From Pohlia nutans (lineage: Eukaryota; Streptophyta; Bryopsida; Bryales; Mniaceae): a DNA stretch of 64,000 bases. Under the pieces are notes generated by a model. That model did no database searches and had not been told where the DNA came from. It worked only from the letters and a program-made list of their open reading frames with translations. The translations under genes were made by a program, and so were the position numbers. Where the stretch lies: contig CM040104.1 of NCBI GenBank assembly GCA_022496805.1, forward strand, positions 3,819,650 through 3,883,649, read 5' to 3'. Positions 55,869 to 64,000 of the stretch are shown here, in pieces; positions within the stretch are counted from its first letter, which is position 1, and each line of letters starts with the position of its first letter.

Positions 55869-56561
55869 ATCCAAAATTTCGGCTCGTTTGTGTGTGGGCA
55901 GTTAAATTCCTTTGACCGTTTAAAAAAAATTTACGGGCAGTATAGAAGGTTACCTCTTGGATTTTGGTATTTTTGACCAAAAAGGGTAAATATTTGATTT
56001 TAGAGAGGGCCTCAAAGGCATATATGTCCTACTAGTAGAAGAGGGCAGTATTGGAGAACCAATGAGAAAAGGCCATTTGCCAAGCGGTCAAAGAGAAAAA
56101 ATATTGTGGGGGCAATGGGTCTGGCCCTTGGTAGTGTGGAATGTAATGGGCCCGTGATTGGAGCAAACGGTACCTAGTTTGGCACGAAAAAACATGAAAC
56201 TGTAACCAATGAGATCACTCCATGCTTGCAACCTCCTAAATGAAAGAAACGTGCACTGTAGCCACTGTGGCAAGAGGTAACGGCCATCTCATGACTTCCA
56301 ACTGCCTCTATTACTTTCACAGCGTCAGGACATCAAAATGGCGGTGCTTACAACGGATTGAAATGAAAAAACCCACAAAAATTTATACCAACACAACGTT
56401 GCAAAATAGCCCAACTAACAAATCAATAAAGAATTTTATAAAATACACAAACATTATGCAAAATAACCGTTAGTGAAGGTTGAATGCAACAAACACATTT
56501 ATAAGGTTGAACCATTCAAATTTGAATTTATAGATCTCCATTGCCATACAAATTTGTCACG
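55869..56561. other. 5' non-coding region of the piggyBac-like element
   Basis: Likely promoter and leader of the element's upstream coding region. No further element is called. A 77-codon ORF at 56240 is not convincing. Confidence 0.4.
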
Positions 56562-57780
56562 ATGGACGAAATTCCAAACCCTCCTATCTCTCTTTCCTAC
56601 TTAGGAGGACCAGTAGACATTGTTCGAAATTGGGTAAGGTTGCAAGGTGCAAGTGCACAACAAGAGAGAGTTATTCTAGCAGCATTAGATTCAAACTATC
56701 TTGCAAAGTTGCCCAAGCCAAAGAAGTGGCGAGAGATTGGCGCTACCCCAAGAAATAGAGCTTTTAGATCTAGGTACTATCAACAAGTAGCTCGCATTTT
56801 AGGGTGGAAGGAGAGACATGTGGATGGATTTTTGGAATCTGTAAGAGACACCTTGAGGACACTAGTGTGGCCAGATCATGGAGAGGAACAGAGAGACATG
56901 GCAGCAGACTATTCTCAAGGCATTGGAGAAAAGGGGGGCTTACACACTCATACTTCAATGGAGCGATTTGCAATGGCCAAGGGAAGTGAATCCAAGACGG
57001 AAGGCACCCAAGTTAGCAATCAAGAGGTGCACATCAATGACAACAACGAGGGCACAAGTAACATACACAAAAGGGTGGTCAGAAGAAAAGAAGCGAGTGG
57101 AAGAGAGACTCAAGATTGCTGCCAAGAAGGAGAGCGTTGTGACCGCGGGCAAGGCATCTACACCAACAAAAGAGCAAGGACAGAAGAGGAAGACAACGGA
57201 AGAGTCACAACCGCCTTTAGAGGGTCAACGGGACGTGTCCTCCCAAAGTGGTTCCAAAGAGTTTAGACTTACAGAGCTTATAGTGCAAGATCACGAAGTA
57301 GCAGTAAGAGTTCCACGGTATATTTTGAGTGAACTAGAACAATCGGGAGAGGAAGAACAAGATTTAGATTGGGTGTTAGGCGTGGTGCAAAGGAGTTACA
57401 TTGAAGAGCAATCAAATGCTAGAATGTATGATGTTTTATTCGCTGATGGAATTAGAAAATGTATTCCAAAAGGATTCACGGAGCAAATTTTGAGGCATGA
57501 ACAACATTCAAAAGAACCCTTAGAAAAAAATGAGCTAACATGTAACATGTCAAGTGACGATGAGTCAGAAGATGAAGAGGGTAGTAGAGATGGAGATGAC
57601 AGTTGGCCGGTTGAATCAGAAGATGATCTTGATGAGCAAGAGGCCGAATGGGAGGCTTGGGCAGAAGGGCTCATATCAAAGGCCAAATCTGTCATCATAG
57701 ATAGCAATGGCAGAGCGGTGAGAACAGCACAACATACTGTGGCAACAAAGAGCGAACGGGAGAACGACACAGCTTTGTAA
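56562..57780 (+). pseudogene. Upstream coding region of the piggyBac-like element, frameshifted
   Basis: The reading starts MDEIPNPPISLSYLGGPV and runs about 105 residues (WKERHVDGFLESVRDTLRTL). It changes frame near 56866-56880 and continues about 300 residues to TAA 57780. The middle is Lys/Glu-rich. A segment DLDWVLGVVQRSYIEEQ...YDVLFADGIRKCIPK looks like a small beta-barrel reader (Tudor/agenet-like), which is tentative. The C-terminus is Asp/Glu/Ser-rich. Either a single-base deletion or an unrecognised intron explains the frame change. I do not recognise the N-terminal domain. It may be an accessory protein or the N-terminus of a longer transposase. Confidence 0.55.
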
Positions 57781-57783
57781 AGA

Positions 57784-59445
57784 TTGAATGCATCAAACAT
57801 GCAACAAGAGAAATCAGCGAGAAACGAGGGGATCGGAGCCATACCTGCTGAAGCACTGAGATTTGGAGTAGTTGGGACGAGGGCAAATGACGGGGTTGAT
57901 CTACAATCAGCAACGACACTCATGCAAGCACAGGTACAAGGAGAGCACAGTTCTGCAACCATGGGAAAACAAATGGTGGCGAGCAGGGACAAGCAGAGAG
58001 TGACCGAAGGCGGAGCAGCTGCACAGACAGAGAAAAAGGGCTTTAGAGACACAGCGAGCAAGATAGCAAAATATAGGAGATTATTGGAAGCTGCGGATAC
58101 AATGGAAAGAGCAGCAGAATGTGGGAGAGCAACAGCATGTGGAATATCAAGACAGACCGCATGTTCTGGAGCAGCAGAAAATCAACGAAATGGAGATGCA
58201 AACAACAAGCACACGACCGGCAAACGACCGGCAAACGAACCACAACAGAACCTGGAATAGATCAGTTGGGGTGGGCAAACAGCAACGGCGATCAAGACGA
58301 CGGGGAGAACACCGCGTGTGAGGCCGTAGCTGCGGCAGGCTTCAAGCAGAGCAGCGATGGATGGAGGCAGATGGAGAGCCGACTGGGAGAGCAAGTGAGC
58401 AAGCCGCTGCAACGAAGGAAAGTACGAGGCGATGCGGGGATTACAGATGCGGAGGTTACAGATGCAAGGGTTACAAATGCAGGAGTTACAGATGCGGGGT
58501 TACCAGATGCGGAGGTTGCAGATGCGGAGGTTGCAGATGCGGCGGCAGTAGCAGATGCGGCGGCAGTCCAGCAAACCAGCGACGGGCAAACGACGGGGAG
58601 AAGAACGTCGCAAATCACAACCCCAAGTGAGATCGCCGCTGCACCCGCCGGAGTTCAGATCGCCGCTGCAGCTCGTGAGATCGTCGCTGCAGCTTGTGAG
58701 ATCGCCGCCGCTGCTGCTTGTGAGATCGCCGCCGCTGCTGCTTGTGAGATCGCCGCCGCTGCTGCTGCAGCTCGTGAGATCGCCGCTCCACCCGCCGGAG
58801 TTGAGATCGCCGGTGCAACCCCAAGTGAGACCGCCGCTGCAAGAAGGAGTGAGATCGCCGCTGCAAGAAGGAGTGAGATTGCCGCTACAACAAAGGAAAA
58901 AACAGAGCCCAAATCCAGCAGGCAAGCAACGACGGGCAAGAATCAAAAAAGAAGTGGAGGAAGAGCAGTGGTCATCGTGCCGATTTTAACAAGAAGCCAG
59001 CACGGGGAGGCAACGGGCATGACGGAGATGGAGAAGCCAACGGAGCACCGATCAAACGGAGTGCCGAGCAAAGACAGGGAGGCCAAGGGGATGACAGCGA
59101 AGAGCAAGGTGGGACCGGCAAAGGGGATGACAGCGAAGAGCAAGGCGGGACCGGAATTTTCCACAGAGGCGGAGACCAAGGATCCTGTGGCAGCGACTTC
59201 AACACCGAAGTCAATCACAGCATGGGCAGCGAAGAACCAGATGAAGGTGGCGTCAAGGGTGTTGACGAAAGTGGCGACAAGAGCTGTGACAGCGCGTGGG
59301 AGGGAGTGTACAAGGGCAGTAGAAGATTCGCTAACAAGGTCAACACAAGCAAGGCCAGGCAATAAGCGGAGCGCTAGACAGGTTAGCACGATGGAGGAGC
59401 CAGCACGACATGCAAAGCAACAGAAAGCAAGGGCAGCAAGCGCAG
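57784..59445 (+). CDS. Low-complexity coding region of the element (tandem repeats)
   Basis: The frame used by the upstream region stays open to 58260, and an overlapping frame is open from 58119 to 59462. The latter has repeats of about 15 bp (TDAEV/ADAEV, 58437-58560), of 24 bp (CEIAAAAA, 58676-58790) and of 33 bp (AKGMTAKSK, 59086-59155). All three forward frames and some reverse frames are open here because the repeats lack stop triplets. Protein coding is therefore uncertain. CAG|GTAAGC at 59443-59448 is a good donor. It fits in phase to the acceptor CATAG at 59768-59772 and would join this region to the transposase. Confidence 0.4.
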
Positions 59446-59772
59446 GTAAGCGATTTTTGTAATTTTTTTTTAATTTTTAATTTTTTAATTTACGAAAAGC
59501 GAGGGAAATAATTTTAATTTTAAATTCAGAATTACAGTGTGGAATGTACAGATGGCTTGGGAGGCCAGCAAGCAACCAAAGGATTTTTCATAATTCTTTA
59601 ATTTTATAATTCAAAAACGAATACCTTTTTTTGCTCAAAAATTATATCCTTATCAGGGGAGGCACGACGTGAGAGGCCAGTAAACATGAAGAACTATTTT
59701 TTCCCCGGTTATTTTTTTTTATTCCAAAAAAATGAGCTTTTTTTATATTCTAAAATCACATGCTTATCATAG
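59446..59772 (+). other. Probable intron of the transposase gene
   Basis: It begins GTAAGCG and ends CTTATCATAG, with T-rich tracts. It contains three diverged units, each with AGGCCAGCAAGCA-like sequence followed by a T-run (about 59440, 59560 and 59665). Confidence 0.4.
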
Positions 59773-61448
59773 AGTATTCTTTTGTGGTACTGGTAGCATG
59801 TAGGAGAGAAGGTGATTTTGTGGAGAATGAAGTTGTAGGTAGAATGGAAAAGGGGAAGAAAAAATTACCAGGGTTGAAAGAAATTTACAATAAGGATTCG
59901 TGGCAAAAGACATTCTCCACTTTTGATCCTATACCAGCTGCATTTAGCGGTCCTATGCCGGGCTTGCCAAACCCTTCACATAGAATGCCCACTTTATATG
60001 CCTTGTTTCATAAATTTTGGACTCTCCAAACTTTGCGTAAAATATGCGCGGAAACTAATAGGTATGCTTCTGAGGTAAACCCAAGGTCTAGGTGTACTCC
60101 TAAGAAGTTGCGGGGTGGAGAGACATAGGTAGCATTACACCCGCCGGAGTTGAGGGCATTCTTTGCTATCTCTTTATACATGGGGATCAAAATTGAACCA
60201 AATGTGCGGTGTTATTGGAAGAAAATCGTGCGACTTTTTATGGTACCCGGTTAAATCCTCTATTATGACACACAACCGTTATGAGCATATTATACGGTGT
60301 TTACATGTGCACAATGATCATGGTGCAACTACGGATCGCTCAAGTGTCGAATTTGACAAGTTGGTGAAATTGAGATGGCTCCTAGATGAGATTAGGGATC
60401 GGTGCAAGGACATGTAGAATTTGGGGGACAAGGTGACAATAGATGAGATGATGATACAATACAAGGGTATGTATTGTGCCATTCGTCAGTATATGCCCAA
60501 AAAACCAACTAAATGGGGGATTAAAGTTTGGTGCCTTACGGATTCGGAAGCGAAGTATGTATGGACGTTTGAAGTTTATTGTGGACCCAACAACGGGGTT
60601 CCCGGATCAAAGGTTCTAAAAAGGGTGAGGCTATGCAAGGGGCCAACGTGGTACATGGATTATTGCGCGGGTTGGAAAATAGAGGCCATATTGTGATTAT
60701 GGACAATTTTTTCTCCTCTGTGCCTTTATTTATGGACCTTTTAGATAAAGGCACTTATGCAACGGGCACGGTTAGAGCCAATCGCATTGGCCTTCCCACG
60801 GCCTTGGCTAATAAATCTCTCTATACAAAATGTACTCAAGGGCATTTGGAATGGAGAATGCATAAATCTAAACAACTTAGCGCCATTGTGTGGGTTGACA
60901 AGAAACCGGTTCTTGTTATGTCTACGGTTGCACCACCAATCCATAAGGCCGGGGAAGAGTGTCCAGTGGTTCACCGGCGAGTGGGACATTTGCGAGAGGC
61001 GGTTGAGACATCTCCAATGCACTTCCAATACACTAAGTTCATGCGAGGGGTGGATGTCGCCGACCAACTTAGGGGCGAATATTCATGCCAAGTTCGCACT
61101 CAGAAGTGGTGGCATAGACTTCTTTTTTTCCTCTTGGACACCTCGGTGGTGAACATGTGGAAACTTCATTCTCACCAGTCCTTGCTTCTAGGAACCAAAA
61201 CCTTGAGTCACAAATCCTTTCAACTTCGTTTGGCTAAGGTTTTAGCATCACACCACCTCCGATCTCGTAATTGTATTTCTCGTTTCAATCGGCACGAAGC
61301 ACTTTTACACATGCCTATGTGGAGTCATCTTCGCCAAGTTTGTTGAGAGTGCCATATACGGTGCCAAACATATTGCCCATGTTGCCTTGGGCACCACATC
61401 CACATAGGAGATTGTTGGAAGGCGGTGCACCGTCCAATTTTAGATTGA
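59773..61448 (+). pseudogene. piggyBac-type DDD transposase, inactivated
   Basis: Similar to DDE_Tnp_1_7 transposases. In order: FHKFWTLQTLRKICAETNRY, ELRAFFAISLYMGI, the first Asp motif TIDEMMIQYKG, the second IVIMDNFFSSVPLF, the third FMRGVDVADQL, and a C-terminal Cys/His cluster (C-x3-C-x3-C-x-CC ... H-x-H ... C-x4-H) like the piggyBac zinc-binding domain. Breaks: TAG at 60126-60128 and 60415-60417, both where Trp is expected; frame changes near 60225 and 60610-60650; and TGA at 61344-61346 before the Cys cluster, which stays readable to 61448. The catalytic triad is intact, but this copy cannot make a full protein. Confidence 0.85.
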
Positions 61449-62710
61449 AGGTAATACTTTCATTATTTGTTAGTTGTGTATTTTTCACTCTTGAATATGT
61501 AAAAGGTAGTACAAAAACCATTAAAAACTATGTTCATTTGCAAAAGTTAGAAGGGCTTGAAATTATGTGTAAACTTTTAGGGGTGTTGTGTGTTTGCGAG
61601 GGGTGGCATAAAAGGATAATTAGTTCAAAATAAATAAATTATAGTTGAAGTTGCTTAGTTTCAGTATCTTGAAGGAAAAAAAAAAAAACATTAAAAAGTA
61701 CCTTCATATGCAAAAGTTATGAATTGTAGAAGATGGTCTTCACTTTTGGACAATCCCTGGAGTGACTAAGGGGGTGTTGCCCTTTGAGTTCATTTAGAGG
61801 AATAGTAAAATGTTTTTTTTAAAGATTCTCCAAGTGGAAAATGTGCATGAACATTGTATGTACTGGCCCAAAAAAAATTCATGCAAAAAGACCTATTTTT
61901 AAAGGAGTTATGGCCCTTTGACTAATGCAGTTTTTTATGGCAGCATCTTCCATGGCGGGGCCGGGAGCGGCGGGAACACTTTGGGAACCTATCCACTTCA
62001 ATTAGTGGATAGGGACACGTAGTTGATTAGGTGGCAATAGAGAGAAGGTACCTTGTAAGTATTGTGGGGTCGCTCCCACGATTTCGGGAATGGGTGGGGA
62101 TAGTACTTTACTAGTTTGCCATTTTTGTTGCTAGTAGGATTCTTTTACTTGTTTTTGAGATCCAAGGAGTTGTTTTTATCCATTTGTTTTGAGAATGGTC
62201 TCAATGGAAAGAGTAAAGAAATTCCGTTCATTTGACCGTTGAAAATTTGAAATCACAAAGAATGATTTGGAGTGATTTGCAATTTCAAGAGAGCAACTGT
62301 AAAAAAAATAAAAATTGCATTTCAACAATTGCAAGGACGATTGTGAAATGAATTTGATAGCTCTTTATTCATATGTAGGGTTTTTGAAAGCGCATTTTAG
62401 TATTCTTATACAAAGTGGAGTTGTTCATGTCACCTCCAACCCCACAAATTTCTTATGAGCAAAAGTTCCCAACATTGTGGGGAGGGGCACCATACTAAAA
62501 AAAGAATATGTACGTTTCTTTTGTTATAATCTCACAACTCTTATGCAATCTTGCGCTCAAAATTGGTATGCATACTAATAAACAAGTTCTTTAAACATCT
62601 ATACGGTTAGATTTCCGAAAAAAGACAATTTGCCTCATTGGGGATTGTATTAGAGGCATGCTCTATTTTCTTAGGAAAATTACACTTAGAAAGGCTTGGG
62701 CACTTAGGGG
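61449..62710. other. 3' non-coding region of the piggyBac-like element
   Basis: AT-rich with a poly(A) tract at about 61676-61689. ATACGGTTAGATT at 62601 is a motif shared with several MITEs. The terminal TIR is CACTTAGGGGTTAA. Confidence 0.5.
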
Positions 62711-62714
62711 TTAA

Positions 62715-64000
62715 CTATTATATGGAGAGAGTTTATTCTATGTTGAGGTTATCAAAACCTCTGTAGCATTTTTGTAGTTGTGTGAGAATCATACTTCTAA
62801 AACATATGTAATATCTACATGTTTCTTATCTAAATAAATAAAATTATTTATCAAAAATAAATTATAGAAACAATGGAAGGATTCAAAGAATTTGACAATA
62901 AATAAATCATAAATGAAGAAAAATAAAGTTTAAAGGTGTTGTAAAATGATTTGATTATCTCCTACACAAAGATTGTTTTACATTCCTCTTTAATACAATT
63001 ACCACTTCTGATTCAATTGTACAAGTTTACTTTAAATAATTGAAAAATTGTAATCAAATTGATATCATGTTGGACTAAAGGTATCTTTATGGATCGTTGG
63101 GATATTTTCTATAAAAATGGGATTTGGAAAATCGATAATGTCATATCCCAAATTTTGTCCTACATAGCCGTCAATTTAGACATAAATTAATTGCATTAAT
63201 AGGTATTCGACGTTTTGACAATCTATAGTTCTTTGAAAGTGCAAAAAATATTCACTTATCCTAATGACTTAAAATGTGTTCAAATGAATGAGATTTTGTT
63301 TACATGGATTGAAATTTATTTAAACATTTTGAAATCTCACAAATCTTAATTTAGGGTACCAAATATCAATTCTCTTAACATTACCAATATTGTCATAAGT
63401 GTGTTGACCGAGATGACCATGTTTAATGATTATATGTAATACTTCCTGACATTGTTTAAGATCATGTATATACCCTCTAATATAGGACTAAGGTATTGCA
63501 CCTTATTTGTCACACAATTTATTTTATGATAGTATAAAAAGGTGATAAATCTTTTTTAAACATTCACATGTGTTGAATTAAAGCATAAAGTTATAGTGAG
63601 TGGACTCACCAATAGAAACGTAGTCTGTAAGCATGGAGGAATATTGTTAAGTATGATGCCAAATGTCACTATTGACAATAGCTTAGTGCCAATAGTAATC
63701 TTGCACACCATACTCTCGTATTATTGTTGAATGGCCAAGGACCACCATTTTTTTACTAGTGCATTATATATTTTTAGAACAAAGTACGTAACTTCTATAA
63801 TAAATTTAAAAGTGCTACAAAAGTTCTAAAAGTTACACTGTACTCTCTCTCTCTCTCTCATATTAAGTAAAAGGATAGCCCATAACATTCATGTTCCTTG
63901 TTCATTTAAGTATTATATTAAGTCGCCGTGTGTTTAATCCAAAATTACTACATGATTCGAATAATTTTTTTACATATGACTTACATAATTGGTTTGTATC
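62715..64000. other. AT-rich DNA, no gene recognised
   Basis: No ORF of interest. A short (CT)n tract lies at about 63842-63859. Confidence 0.45.

Larger units (their letters stand above)
55833..62714 (+). mobile_element. 6.9 kb piggyBac-like transposon, coding but decayed
   Basis: TTAA at 55833-55836 and 62711-62714 bounds the element. The ends are CCCCTAACTGCCTGAGC and, inverted, CCCCTAAGTGCCCAAGC. CGACCA-TATA-TGGTCG (55853-55868) lies 16 nt inside the left TTAA; the right end has none, so the ends are asymmetric. In order it carries an unknown coding region (56562-57780), a low-complexity region (57784-59445), a probable intron, a decayed DDD transposase (59773-61448) and 1.26 kb of non-coding 3' sequence with ATACGGTTAGATT at 62601. 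The shared 21-bp left end makes it the likely parent of the MITE 1 group. Confidence 0.85.

Noticed and set aside
58500..58946. Minus-strand ORFs of 83-148 codons
   Set aside because: They are reverse readings of the GC-rich repeat block, with no start context or domain.

Overview
The window is nuclear DNA of a land plant. It carries a 15-exon PRP16/DHX38-type splicing helicase and a 4-exon choline-transporter-like membrane protein, both with short introns and canonical GT-AG sites. It also has three intron-poor RPW8-like genes and very AT-rich intergenic DNA packed with small DNA transposons. Stand-alone RPW8-domain proteins plus a piggyBac-type transposon fit a non-seed plant such as a bryophyte or lycophyte. 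That is an inference; nothing here fixes the species.

Layout. 0-0.25 kb: end of a degenerate acidic ORF. 0.85-4.06 kb: a ~1.1 kb inverted duplication carrying two divergent RPW8-like genes. 4.1-8.6 kb: MITEs and repeats. 8.67-10.36 kb: a third RPW8-like gene between an 81-bp tandem array and a downstream array of small hairpins. 10.86-11.19 kb: a CACTA-like MITE. 11.5-23.1 kb: a second large inverted duplication holding two divergent copies of a two-exon gene for a small secreted Cys-rich protein. 23.1-29.1 kb: a dense transposon cluster. 29.6-33.0 kb (minus): choline-transporter-like gene. 33.5-38.6 kb: repeats and MITEs. 39.5-47.1 kb (minus): PRP16 gene. 47.9-54.6 kb: chains of MITEs. 55.83-62.71 kb: a 6.9 kb piggyBac-like element. 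62.7-64 kb: AT-rich, nothing recognised.

The main discovery is a piggyBac-type transposon system. The 6.9 kb element is bounded by TTAA and has CCCCTAA-type inverted ends. It carries a decayed transposase that keeps all three catalytic Asp motifs, and an extra upstream coding region of unknown family. At least 13 short non-autonomous derivatives (about 0.46-0.82 kb) share TTAA borders and TIRs. The paralogous sequence at 15.36-15.69 kb is an empty site for one of them. At one end of the elements, exactly 16 nt inside the TTAA, lies a short palindrome of the form CGNNCA-loop-TGNNCG. Its variable bases change in a compensating way between subfamilies. Several elements abut and share a single TTAA.

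The two defence-like gene families (RPW8-like and secreted Cys-rich) each occur as head-to-head inverted duplicates. The helicase and the transporter look like ordinary single-copy housekeeping genes.
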